64,000 nt of DNA from contig JPHH03000048.1 in the NCBI GenBank assembly GCA_000750105.3, forward strand, positions 1 to 64,000, written 5' to 3'. The notes under the pieces are model-generated. The model ran no database searches. It was not told the DNA's origin and worked only from the letters and a program-made list of their open reading frames with translations. Position numbers and translations under genes: made by a program. Numbering within the stretch: position 1 is the first letter of the stretch; every line of letters begins with the position of its first letter. Below, in pieces: positions 34,151-44,974 of this stretch. This DNA is from Tolypocladium sp. Sup5 PDA-1. Taxonomy: Eukaryota; Ascomycota; Sordariomycetes; Hypocreales; Ophiocordycipitaceae.

Positions 34151-34689
34151 TTTTATTAAGGGAGAACGAACATACTAAAGGCCGAGTGCAACGATCGTCG
34201 TATAAGTCATAGAGTCAGTCCCTGCCTAAGAAGTTAGCTATTAGTTAGTGATATAAGTCGTCGTGTAAGTTAGTGCGCTACTTAATATATAAGATAAGAT
34301 AGGTATCCCTGTGTAAGTTAGAGCGACCGTTGCCGTGTAAGTTAGAGCGACTATCTCCGTATAAGTTAGAATATTAGCATAGCGGCGTGTAGTCTACAAA
34401 TCAGCGCCTATATAAATAGGTCTTTATATCGTATAAGTTAAAGGTAAAGAGGCAAGGAGATAGTACCACGGCTATCTTAAAAATATAGGAGGAATTAACT
34501 AGGATTTTTTATTATTAGAATCTCAAAAGCTTATAAACGTTATAACTTACGTCGATGCGTGCATAGGGGACCATCTATTTATAGGGATATAGACGTCTCT
34601 CTTATACCTATAGACTCGCTAGGCGTCCTAATATTCCTCTACTTTTTTATATTTTCCGTTTTTCTAGTTAGGGGTCTGCACTAATACCC
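34151..34689. repeat. unclassified repeat with GTGTAAGTTAGAGCGAC units
   Basis: It contains at least four related short units (GTGTAAGTTAGTGCG near 34274, GTGTAAGTTAGAGCGACC near 34312, GTGTAAGTTAGAGCGACT near 34336, and a decayed copy near 34361). A TATA-like ATATAAATAGG lies near 34411. It is different from the gypsy LTRs and lies between LTR copy H and another gag fragment. It could be part of a second LTR family; this is not established. Confidence 0.5.
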
Positions 34690-35118
34690 TAATAAAGTAT
34701 ACTTATATTTAAGTAATAAATAGCTAGAGTATTCCTATAATACTATTAAAGGGTTAGGGTATCTTTAGTTTAAGGATCTCTCCTAGGTCCTTTCCCTTAA
34801 TAATAGTATTAGTAAGGGAATAAAGCTTATTAACCTAGGTTTAGTATATCTTAGTCTATTCCTCCTAGAGGGTAACTAAGTTATTAATTTATCGCTAAAG
34901 ATAGTAAACTTTATCCTAGAGTTCCTTATTTATATCTAGGGTATCGTTATCTAACTCATTATCTAAGATTTCTATTTTATTAGTAGGTTTTATAGGGGGT
35001 AGTAGTGCCTTCCCCTAGGGGTTAGTGCTCGATCTAGGTTTAGTTAATAATACTATTTCGATAGTATTAAGTATTACTTAGGGTAATACTATAACCTTCT
35101 AAATAAGAGCTTTTAATA
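34690..35118 (-). mobile_element. second gag fragment, minus strand
   Basis: Near-copy of the 5' part of gag at 33360-33801, in the same orientation, adjoining LTR copy I. It is a remnant of another element insertion. Confidence 0.8.
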
Positions 35119-35551
35119 TATAATAGTTTAGGTTCCTAAGGGATAAACTAGCGGGTTTATATTAGTAAGTAAGGTTAGGGCATAGTACTAGGCTAGTCTT
35201 ATTACGATAGTAATAGATCGAATATCCTAGATAATAGATTATAACTAAAGAGTATTATTAAAAGCTAGCGAGGTATCTATACTATAGTAAGGAAATTAGG
35301 GGGTCCTATATACTAGTAATAGATCGCTGCCGCTCCTAGGGATTACTACGATCCCTTAGATCGTTATAATCCATAGATCACTAATAATCCATAGATCGTT
35401 AATAATCTATCTAATAGATCGCACGATCCATCCCGTGGATCGCACCGATCCACCGTTCATTAGTTGACCGTTCCGACTATTGTTCCGTGTAGCCCGCATT
35501 AGCGCCTGCACAGCCGGCCCATCCCGTGGCCCGTCAGCCTGGGTCGTAATA
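35119..35551 (-). repeat. LTR copy I, minus orientation
   Basis: Complete 433-bp copy from TATAATAGTTTAGG to CCTGGGTCGTAATA. Its last 180 bases on the plus strand are little mutated and show the GATC-rich palindromic section clearly (GATCGCACGATCC, GTGGATCGCACCGATCC). It closes the 10-kb transposon block. Confidence 0.87.
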
Positions 35552-35937
35552 GTTTAGGGAGCCCTAGAGGGAGCGAGTAAGGTAATTTCGCAATAGCTAT
35601 AGCGATTGCTTATTATTAGGTCGCATAGTGTTACTAGATAAAGCTATTATATTCTATCTATTCCTTCTTCTCCTATTATTCTTCTTTAAATAGGATTTAC
35701 ACACCCTATATAGTTAGTATCTTTAAATAAAGTATAGAGGTTATAGATCTAGGATATTTAAGTTATATAAAGTGTACCTATCAAGAACTCAGCCCCATAA
35801 GAACTATAGCAGCACCTACAGCCAACCTAGCAATAGGCGGTTAGTAGTCCTAAAGTTTAAGGGGGGATTGATTTCCTTCTCAGCATTGCTTAATTCGTTA
35901 TTATTAACAATCGCGAAAACCCTATGCACGAGACATA
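35552..35937. other. AT-rich flank, nothing recognised
   Basis: No protein-like frame and no match to the LTR or pol sequence here. Confidence 0.4.
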
Positions 35938-36052
35938 GTTACTAGCGAATTGCTCAGGTTAGCGACATCGGAAAGCATTGTGGCTAGGATGTGGCGGAAT
36001 GTGGGGGGGTGCGTACGAATTGAGAGTTGGGTGCGATTCAATAGAGTCTGTC
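35938..36052 (-). repeat. right copy of the inverted duplication
   Basis: Its reverse complement starts GACAGACTCTATTGAATCGC and matches 24720-24830, with one extra segment of about 17 bases. The two copies stand in opposite orientation on either side of the transposon island. Confidence 0.75.
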
Positions 36053-36544
36053 CAAAGAAATGTAAAAATCATCTTAGTCCAAGATATGTGACCTCTTTAC
36101 GCCGTGCCACTGACCCGTACCGTAGAGGCTCGGAGACCATGGAGGCCACGTGATGTGATATTCAATGTCTTGCCGAAGGTGTAGCGAGGCGTGCTTCATT
36201 CGGTACCTGTACTTTCCCTCGCCCAGACCGAGATGGGCCTCTGGACGTGCTGGGTAGATTCCAACCTTGGGCGCCCCCAGACTCCCCGCGTCCCCAGACT
36301 CCCCACATCCCCGACTCCCCGGGGCCCCGCCAGCTAGCGTACTCGTAGACTGTCTGTGAGTGAATTAGGTAATTGGCGTTATGTACGGGGTGGCCTCGGT
36401 CCCCAATGCGGAGCGAACGCCTGTCATCCATCCACCTTCATCGCACGTCAAGTCTCGCAAGATCAGGCCGCTTGCCTGCCATCAGCTTCGTTTCGTTCAT
36501 CTCTGATGTACCGACCGAGCGACTCATGCGTTGGCGACACCAGA
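36053..36544. promoter_or_regulatory. upstream region of the Zn2Cys6 gene with C-rich repeat
   Basis: Between about 36268 and 36325 there are several imperfect units of CCCCAGACTCCCCGCGT/CCCCGACTCCCCG. No gene is recognised. The region is not RIP-mutated. Confidence 0.5.
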
Positions 36545-38965
36545 ATGTCAGCCAAACAGCCCTCGATGGATCGGGAGAGGAGCTCCCCGGGCGCCGAAGA
36601 ACGGCCGCGGAAAAGGCAGCGGGTTCTCGCATGCAGGTAGTTTGCGCCTCCAGCACGCGTAGGTCGCAGTTATCTGACAGGGCCAATAGGCGTTGCCGAG
36701 GCCGTAAGCAGAAATGTGAAGACAAAAGGCCTTGCGCCAACTGCGCAAGGTCGGGTGACGAGTGTATCCCGACCGAGCCAGCGCCTCGCCCTCACGTTGA
36801 GAGCGAGTACGTGCGAGCGCTCGAGGAGAGGATAGCAGGTCTCGAGGCGCATGATCCGCGACAGAGCCAGGATCATATGCCAACCCTCGGTCAAGGTCAG
36901 ACTTCCGTCCCTCGGGATCGCAGATTTACCCAGAGCAGCACCCAGAGCACCAACGGCAGGCATCTGGCCAGCCTCGGGAATGTCAATCTCCAGCGTGACA
37001 ACGCCATGCACCGCAGGCCGCCGGAAGCCGTGGATGTCTCCAACTCCGATGACGCCGCTTCGGCCTCACCAGCAAACATGTCTTCCGCTCGGCGAAGCTA
37101 CTCTCAGCAGTCGCCAGGTGGTGCCCTGTCACTTGCCGACCACTTGGACTGCGGTCTCGATCCCTTGCTGCTCGGCTTAGTGACGTCTCCCTCAATTAAT
37201 TCTCATGATGGGAGGAGCTTCGGCTCCGCAACGTCTTCAGCTTTCCCTGTCAATGTCGACCATGACGGCGACTTTCTCACCCAAAGCTATACCACTGCTA
37301 CGCCTCCGGAGGTTGAAGAGTTACTTCTGGACGCTTACCGCGGAAGGGCGCAGGCTCAGTACCCTTTCTTGCACTGGAACACGTTCTTGTCGTGGCTATC
37401 GGACTGGAAACATTGTCCACTATCAGAGATTAAGGCTCGTTCTTGGCAGGGTTTCTTTGTCAACCTCGTCTACGCGACCGCCCTTCTGCTTCTTTCATTG
37501 CCCAAAGTTGGCCGCTCGGACGCGAGAACGTTTTACAAGAACGCGATATCCCTTTTGCCTTCCGTCTACGAACAGCAAGACGACACCCTCACTGTGCAGA
37601 GCTATCTTCTTTTGAGTGTGCATGCCATTCACGAATCATCAACGCCGAGAATTCTTTCCCTGGCTTCCTTGACCATACGTTACTGCGTTCAATTGCAGTT
37701 TCATCTGTCTGAGACTGAGCCTGAGCCTGTCGACCCGACAGTCAGGCTTCAGAATGAGCTCCGTCGCCGTTGCTTCTGGTCTGCTTATTGCGTGGATCGA
37801 CTTGTCATGACATCTTGCGAGCTGCCCCCGTCAGTATCAGATGTCATGATCACAGCCAAACTCTATGCAAACATCGACGATGAGGATCTTGAGGAGGTCG
37901 CCGCCAAAACGCCCGCAGACACGGAGCTACCCGACTCTCCGAACTATACCTGCGTCTCATCTTCTCTCCATATTCTTCAGTGTCGACGAATCCAGTCCGA
38001 AATCATAGGTTACACTCTGCGCTCGGACTATAAGGAGCATTATGAGTCCTCGTTGGAATGGCGAATACGAATCCTCGCCGAATTAGAAAACTACAAATCG
38101 CGGGTACAAAATTTCTGTGATCCTCAAGCCAAGGGCCACACATCCCAGAGATGGCTTGCCATGATCTATCACTATACTCTCTTGACGCTATACAGACCTA
38201 CCAAGGAGGGCGTTTTGGGACCTGCTGGTGATTGGTCCATCCAAGCGAGCAGCCAGGCGTGCCTAATATTTCGTAAGAGCCAAATGGACCGCCAAATCGC
38301 ACAGGCGTGGCTCGGAGTGAGTTTTCTGTTTACATTCCCAATGAGGCCGCTTGCTAATTGCAACATAGCTTCTTGTCCAATTCCAGTCCGGAGTCACACT
38401 TTTGTACTGTTGCTGGGCCACTCCTCCTGAATATCGTACAGAAAACTACGACTCGCCCGATGTATCAGATGCGCTCAGGGCATGTTCAAATATCCTTGCC
38501 ATCATGGCAGACCGCTGGCCAAAAGCAGACTGTCTCCGAGACGTCTTTGAGTTATTGGCTCGAGAAGTACCACTCGTCGATCGACCAAGTCGTCCGCCAA
38601 CGCGCATTTCGGACAGCTCCTCGGAGCAGATACGGGAGAAACTTCCTCAGGTCCGAGCCTTGGTCGTCCATCGGTCCATCATGCGGATGATAAGAGAAAT
38701 GATCACGGATGACTTTCCTCGCCTCCACGGCGATCAATCACCACATATCTTCTCTCGACGAGCAACACCATGCCCACCTCGAGAGAGACCCGCGTCGACC
38801 CTGGGAAGCCGACAAATGCCTAATGCTTCACTAGCAACGAGAACCTTTGAATTGCCTTTCACTACGCAGCAAATGTACGACGCTGGTAGTGCCGAAGGTG
38901 GTTCACTTAATCCCGATGAGCTGCTCTCATTCCCTGGCATGTTCAATCTGAACACTTGGATTTAG
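36545..38965 (+). CDS. Zn2Cys6 transcription factor with fungal-specific TF domain
   Basis: A nuclear DNA-binding regulator. Exons 36545-36636, 36690-38316 and 38369-38965, with introns of 53 and 52 bp, give about 771 residues. Splicing at AATAG|GCG (36689) joins ACR to RCRGRKQKCEDKRPCANC, making a regular Cys-X2-Cys-X6-Cys zinc cluster at residues 30-57. It is followed by a short coiled linker (EYVRALEERIAGLEAH). The middle homology domain lies around residues 260-560, with LHWNTFLSWL and ELRRRCFWSAYCVDRL, the latter typical of XlnR/Gal4-type factors. An open frame reaches upstream to 36373, but MSAKQPSMDRERSSPG is the sensible start because it leads into the finger. Target genes unknown; the closest gene is the S66 peptidase. 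Confidence 0.9.
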
Positions 38966-39685
38966 ACTTCAAGACATCAATAACGGTCTCCTGCTCTCAT
39001 TGCAATGCTAGTCTGAGAGCATATCGGACATCTCACACATTATTCGGGCATCCGACGACTATCAATGGTCTGATTCTCTGAAAAGAGCTATCCCCTGACT
39101 CATGGTATGGGCGGGCGAATAGCGCGATATTTCCGAGTTCTAGCCTGCGTGGTTTATTACTACGATATCTTCACGTTCGAGTCGTACAGAGCGTAAGTAA
39201 TTTTAGCCGTAAATGGATACCCAATAATCATTAGCTAGCTACTAATAATTTGCAGGTGTTCGGTCTTATAGTAGTTTAAAGTTTGGATCAGTCCAAACTT
39301 TACTTTATTCTACGAGTCGATAGGTTAGGCAACATTGTAAAAGATTCTAGACTCTAAGACGCACCGTAGTTATACCCATAGCATGATTTGGATTTAATAA
39401 ATCGATAGCACGCCTAGTTCTCGGAAATAATAGATAACGACCATAGTATAACGGTTTGGTTTTTAAGGGATAAACTTGTAAGGGCGACGGCCAGCAGGCC
39501 GCCGAGGACCTGCCATGACGCCTAGCTCAAGAGAGAATATAAGCACATGTAATACCATATCTATGTAGTTGATGTGTGACCTTGAGCGACGCTAATGTAA
39601 TGAAGAGAGAAGTACGGTAGAATATAATACGGACACAGGGACCATGATAGAATGATCTAGGAGCCGTCTAGGCGGCCAACAGTTT
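38966..39685. other. AT-rich flank with a small LTR scrap
   Basis: No gene recognised. At about 39443-39472, TATAACGGTTTGG followed by TTTTTAAGGGATAAACTT is a mutated piece of the minus-oriented LTR end, showing that the repeat family has also touched this flank. Confidence 0.5.
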
Positions 39686-40559
39686 TCATGCTACTCCGGA
39701 CTCTAATATGGTGAACTGATCACTCTCCGAGTCAAGCGCCGCTAATACGTGAAACGGCAAAGTGACCATCGGCGTGGTATGGCCAATATCCACATTATAT
39801 AGGATGGGGAACTGGTTCTCGGCCGTAGCGAGGCGCCCCTCGCATAGCAATGTCCTGAAAATGCCAGCATACTGCTCTATGCGCTCCTCAGAGTCATATC
39901 CATAGGGTCTTCCAATCACTAATCCTGCAGCCTCCTCGAGGATACCCTGAGCAATTAGGTCGGCGACCCCAGTTCGTACCAGGTCCAAGTCCCTGCTCTC
40001 GCCCATGGATGTTTCAAGGAACACAATACGGCCACGCCAGTCGGGTGTGATGGCGCGGATTCCATTCAATCTTGCCACAACCGTCAGACACCCGCCGAAG
40101 AGCCGGCCCTGTGCTCTTCCTCGGCGAAGCCATTGCCATTTAGGTGCCGGAACGACTTCTTGGACCTCCACGGAGTCGCCATTACGGAAGAATGCGGGCG
40201 CTTTAGGTGCGTAGACCGGCGAGCGAGGAACGTTGCCAAGCGGTTCTGGCTTTGCAATTGCGTCGAAAAGAGATCTGACGCAGAATGCAAGCGGAGACGC
40301 CTTATCATCAATAGAGTCAGCTGTGCCGAGTTCTGGAATAGCGCTTGGCCCGTAAAATGTACGTAGTCCGGCGAGTCCGTACAAGAACCAGTGTAAGCCA
40401 GTCATATCGGAGGACCCAACCACTATCTTAGGGTACGTCCGGATATTTATGCATAGCTCTTCATCGGCGATTAAGGTTGGTAAGAGTTCGGTGAAAGCCC
40501 CACCACCGATGGTGTAGATAACGGCGGAAATGGAAGGGTCTAGGAATGCAGAAGGGGGA
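39686..40559 (-). CDS. LD-carboxypeptidase family protein (S66, MccF-like), 5' end not found
   Basis: S66 serine peptidases cleave L,D-peptide bonds of murein peptides in bacteria or detoxify microcin C-like nucleotide peptides (MccF). On the minus strand the frame from 40559 to the stop at 39686 reads SAFLDPSISAVIYTIGGGAF, then GSSDMTGLHWFLYGLAGLRTFYGPSAIPELG with the nucleophile serine, FLETSMGES with the catalytic glutamate, and NVDIGHTTPMVTLPFHV with the histidine, so the triad looks intact. A splice acceptor (CATGCTAG) precedes 40559, but the expected N-terminal exon of about 80-100 residues was not recognised upstream. It is either incomplete or has a hard-to-see first exon. The family is mainly bacterial, with scattered fungal members. 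Confidence 0.75.
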
Positions 40560-41340
40560 CTAGCATGGAAGACGGAGGGGCATCAGTAAATCTAACAAAT
40601 ATGCATTAACAACCTGCTATAGTTTAGTCCGGCAACAAGAATACACTAGAGCAAGAGTGCAACGTGAAAGAGTATCTCTATGGTAGAATCAAATAGACCA
40701 GCGATGATTATTACTAGTCCGTATTCGTAAAACATTCACAAAACATAATGTAGGCATCGTTGTTAATAGGTATATCTTATACATCTAAGACACTCATAAT
40801 TACCGAGAAAGTACGGATGGGAAATGAGGTCTTAGACAAGTTGGTATGCACAAGAGTCAAGGGTAAACTCTGCCCTAACATTGCGCCGCTAATCTCGCAG
40901 TATTCGCACAACCCCGTGTCCAAAGCATTTCCGGAGTCCGCGGCCTTCATACATGATGCGCCTTGTAATATGCTGTCTGTGATGGCGAGATAGACTTGGC
41001 CTAAGTTGCAGGAGAATCGTTATCTTCGAGGCCTGCTCCTAGATTCGCAGCCTCTTCAACTTCGTTCAACACCTGTGCAAACGAGACAAGATGCTCAAGC
41101 GCTGGGATTATGTACCTAACCATCTGTTCCTCCTCCGGGTGGCTGGGATGAGCCGTGCGCTGACACGCCGCCGACGAGAGCAGAGAAGTTGGGGCAATCC
41201 TCGATGGAATTCCACTTTGCTGCCATCGTTGCATGTATGCCTTTTCAGACGGAAACGAGAACAGGGGATGGATGGTGCTGAAGACTAGCCTTTGTTAGAA
41301 GTACGGTCCATCACTAACTGCTGCTTTGTAGAGCCGGAGC
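40560..41340. other. intergenic with unplaced coding-like traces
   Basis: Minus-strand frame 41001-41234 ends in a protein-like segment (VRYIIPALEHLVSFAQVLNE, then an acidic tail), and plus-strand 40760-40993 is also open. Neither is recognised and neither supplies the missing start of the S66 gene. Confidence 0.3.
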
Positions 41341-42143
41341 CCCGTCGTTAGCCTGGGCTATACTTTAACTAAACGTTTTATAATATTATTATAGCATACT
41401 CTGGAGCTACTTAGGTAACTTAAGGTACTTAGGCATAACTTAGTTTAATATACTGATAACTTTAGCCTAAGAAGGAGTTAGTAAATTTCCTATATTAAGA
41501 TTAGTAGTATAATCCAGGCCATATTAATATAAAGAGACTACCTTAATTCTCCTTTAAGAACCTAACCTTTACTAATCTATCTATATTAATATTTATCTTA
41601 GTTCTTAAACTCTCTTGAATCTAACGAAGGATCTCTGGTAGTATATACCTCGTAAAGGTCTACGCCTTACGCCGACCATCCCTCTTAATCTTTATTCTTT
41701 CCTTACCTAAGATGTAGATAATCTAGCTATTATAGGCCTCGCGTAGGGCCGCTAACTCCGCACTATCGGGCTTAACTATCCTCAAAATAGCTAACTCGAC
41801 CTATGTGACAAGATCACGCGCTATGCCGGGCCAAACCATATCGTCGGCATATCACGATGCCTAACGTGCGCGTTATAGCGAAGGGGTCGCTATTTTCTAC
41901 GAATGGTACTAGCAGTGGCCACTTGTAGAAGAAAATTTAACAGTAATATATATCAAGAGGATAAAGTTACAGGCCAAGGCATACGGTTAGTAAATGGAGG
42001 CCATGGTTATTTGTTTAGCGACTAATCTAACGTATAAGATCTATCTCTCTATGAACCCCCCTGTTTTTTTCTTTTTGCCTTTTTTTTTATAATAGTGACT
42101 TTATATCGCGCTATCCATAGCAGCCGCTATATTTGCCGTGTAT
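41341..42143. other. AT-rich, RIP-like relic
   Basis: TpA-rich sequence. The minus strand shows a short protein-like trace (SAELAALREAYN, then GKERIKIKRDGRRKA) around 41650-41780, possibly an old transposon. Nothing can be named. Confidence 0.35.
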
Positions 42144-43045
42144 TTACCTAGAATCGGCGCAAGCGGTGACGGCGGCCCAGGCAGCGTCGGCGCTTTCGTG
42201 ATTCTTGCCTTGCTGTTCAAAGGCGCACTGGGCAACCTTGGGTGGGCAATCCGCACCCTTGCCCTCACAGTACTTCTCTTGTCTCTCCCGGAAAGACAGT
42301 GGTGCGCCTGCCGCCGGGGGCTGGGCCTGACCGGGCTTGCTAAGTTGGCAGGTGAAGGGGTACTGCATTCGCTCGCCGTATTAGATGGTGTTATCTAGCG
42401 ACTCGTCTGCGGTGGGAAAACTAACTGGCTCGCCTGGAAACTTGTTGCTGGTACCGACTCTGCACTTTTCACACTAGGAATCGTTAGCCGACCTGTTCGT
42501 ATCGAAGATATAGCTGCCACTTACGCCACCCTTCTCTTGGCACAGAGCAGTGAGGTCGAACCTAGGCTATATAGCCGGTTGCTGGCTCAGCGACCGCTGC
42601 TAATAGTGGATTGCCTATGAGCGGCAGGGTGAGCACGTACCATGGGTGTCTATACTCGCGGTTAGATCAGCGCGTCACGGGTAGTCCAGACTGCTTTTCA
42701 AAGGTGTCAAGGTTCGCACTCACCTTCTTGTCCGTTCGAGCTTCACAGTCAATTTGAGTAGCCGCCTATTGCCCGTGCCCCCATTAGCATGCCGCTAACA
42801 ATCGCAACAGTCGGTAGTGGTAAAAAGGGTCCACTTACAGCGGTACAGACAACCGGAAGCTTGTCTTTGAACAACTGCGTTATCCCCCCTTCCGTCTAGA
42901 GTCGGGTATCGCGTGAGCATACTTCTCGACGATAGCAAAGAGTACGTACGTAGAACCCATTTTCGTCTGGAGTTGGACGGGAGCTCTGTGGAGCTGCGGC
43001 GGCTAGTCCACTGAGGAGAGCGAGGACGGTTATGGATGCCTTCAT
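42144..43045 (-). pseudogene. secreted cysteine-containing protein relic
   Basis: The minus strand starts MKASITVLALLSGLAAAAPQ, a clear signal peptide with an Ala-rich cleavage region. It then breaks into short frames separated by candidate introns, and finishes with a cysteine-bearing C-terminal part: DLTALCQEKGG, CEKCRVGTSNKF, QYPFTCQLSKPG, YCEGKGADCPPKVAQCAF and ACADSR, ending at TAA 42144-42146. Two in-frame stops (TAG before CEKC, TAA before YGER) each sit where a glutamine would fit, as after C-to-T changes. It looks like a former small secreted protein, perhaps effector-type, killed by RIP-like mutation. The family is not recognised, and exon borders in the middle are uncertain. Confidence 0.65.
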
Positions 43046-44145
43046 CTTATTGTTGTGAGTCGAGAGAAATTAGTGCTTCTGCGCTGATTCAATGAGTATT
43101 GTGTAGCTTATGAGTTGGATAAAGCAGTTGGGTAGCTGGCCGTTGGGAGGTCGGATTTGGCCACTTTTATAGGAAACCCACCAGCAACGTCAGGGACTGG
43201 ACACGATGGCCCCAAACATCAACCTGAGGCTGAACCCGTGAACGCATGAACATTGACAAGCATCATGAGTACGAGTTCTCCGTACGGAGTACTGAGTATC
43301 AGCACGTGATGGATACTCCGCCCACATACATGCCGAATGCGTCATGACTCGCAGGGTGCCTAGCTGTCACACACCAGGGAGGAATGTTAGGGACAACCGA
43401 ATGCTTGATTTTGTATGTAAGGATAGAATAAAGTCGGCATCTTATACCTTCGTGGGATGAGGCCGCAGCCTAGAGTTGCTGTAGACAGCCGTGAGGGTGC
43501 AGCAGCAGTGTTGCCTGAGGTTTTCTATGATGCTTTCAACCAGCAACACCAGCTGCTCTTCAGATATTGATATGTAATATACTTCGTACGGAAACGCACT
43601 ACCACATGGGAGAACCCCGCTTTACGCATAGGCATTGCTCTATTTACAGGTAGGTCTGTGCGGACCTGGCCAGTAGGTAGGCTCGGCTACCCCCGACCGG
43701 ACTGGAGACTGATGACATTGCCATATACTGAACAAGTGCAGTTTAACGGCATCATAAAAATCACGGGCACCATGGGTCTCACGGGGTGTGATGGACCCAT
43801 GCCTGTGCACCCGAGCTTGGTTATATGGCGAGGGGGTACTTCGTATCTAACACTTCCTTTCGGACAGGCCGGAAATGCGTATGTATAAATAAGGACTCTC
43901 CCCTATGGTACCGGCATTCAATTTGTGACTATGTTTATTGAAATGTGGGCAAATATCTCCATGGCGAGGCGATATCGCACGGGTGGCTACGGAGTACACG
44001 GAGATACTGCCAGAAAATGCGTTCATGCACGTATCCCGCTCGCTGTGGAGCAATTCGGCTGTGCCGAACCCATGAAAGCTGCGCGACTGCCATCGTGATG
44101 CCTGATGTGGAACCTAACAATCTGACACGACTCAGTGTCAGACAA
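43046..44145. other. intergenic, nothing recognised
   Basis: No protein-like frame. It contains CTCCGTACGGAGTACTGAG palindromic sequence near 43279. The first 200 bp should be the former promoter of the secreted-protein relic. Confidence 0.4.
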
Positions 44146-44945
44146 TCAAGTCCACATGGTTAGAGCTGGCACCAGTCTATTTCTGCGGAAATTGCAAGTA
44201 GAGTTCCGGTAAGAAATACGGTGCCGGGCTAGGCCAGGGGCTTGGATCCTCCATCCAAAATTGAGGCGGCCTAGAAATCCGTACATGAGGCGGTTGGCAG
44301 GATGGTATCCAACGCACGCCCGAGTACCGGCGCCGTAGCCAAAATGCCTCATCGGAGGACCGACGCGCAGGGCCTTGCTGTCAGCGAATCGCCTCGGAAG
44401 GAACTTGTCGGGTTCGGGGAATGCGAGCGGATCAAAGTTTGCAGATTTGGAGTTCATGTAAAACCATGTGTTTTCCGGGATAGAGATTCCGGAGAAGACA
44501 ACCGGCTTGATGTCGGTTCTGAGGAAACCCATGGGAACGACGCTGAAGTAGCGAAGGATTTCTTGCACAAGACTCTGTAAGCCAGGGATGGTATCTTCGG
44601 AGACCATTCCCTCCCAAACTTCTTCAAAAGACAAGTAATGTGCCAATATTTCGTCCCTGATATCATCTTGAATTTCCTGACGTTGTTTAGACGCGAGGGC
44701 TGTGACGCCCTGCGACAGATTGGCGGGAATCGTGTCGAGTCCAGCCGACAGGAGAGTGATGCTGAGGGACATCAATTCCACTAACATTGTCAGTACTCAG
44801 GAGAACACAGTGCAGAGCGAGGGGTGGGCTGTTGTTGTCAAATCATACCGTCGTTCAACTCAAAGTTGGGGTCCTTGATGACTTGGCCGACGGAGCAAGG
44901 AGCATCAGTACCGTTGCGATGTCCGATTTGAGCTGTTCCACAGTG
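44146..44945 (-). pseudogene. cytochrome P450 C-terminal fragment
   Basis: P450 monooxygenases hydroxylate or epoxidise substrates using heme. The fragment on the minus strand has two exons (from about 44945 to 44849, GTDAPCSVGQVIKDPNFELND; then 44780-44146) joined by a 68-bp GT-AG intron that keeps the frame. It holds the I-helix oxygen-binding SAGLDTIPANL, the ExxR helix EILRYF, and the heme loop FGYGAGTRACVG with the axial cysteine, so only about the last 240 of 500 residues are present. Upstream the frame is lost and the sequence passes directly into a PKS methyltransferase piece on the same strand. The set of motifs resembles phenylacetate-hydroxylase-type fungal P450s. It is not functional as it stands. 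Confidence 0.85.
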
Positions 44946-44974
44946 ATCAAATCAAATCGAACAGGAGATAATGA

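Noticed and set aside
34274..34380. Possible CRISPR-like spaced repeats
   Set aside because: Units are degenerate, unevenly spaced and inside fungal transposon debris; CRISPR arrays are not expected in a eukaryote.
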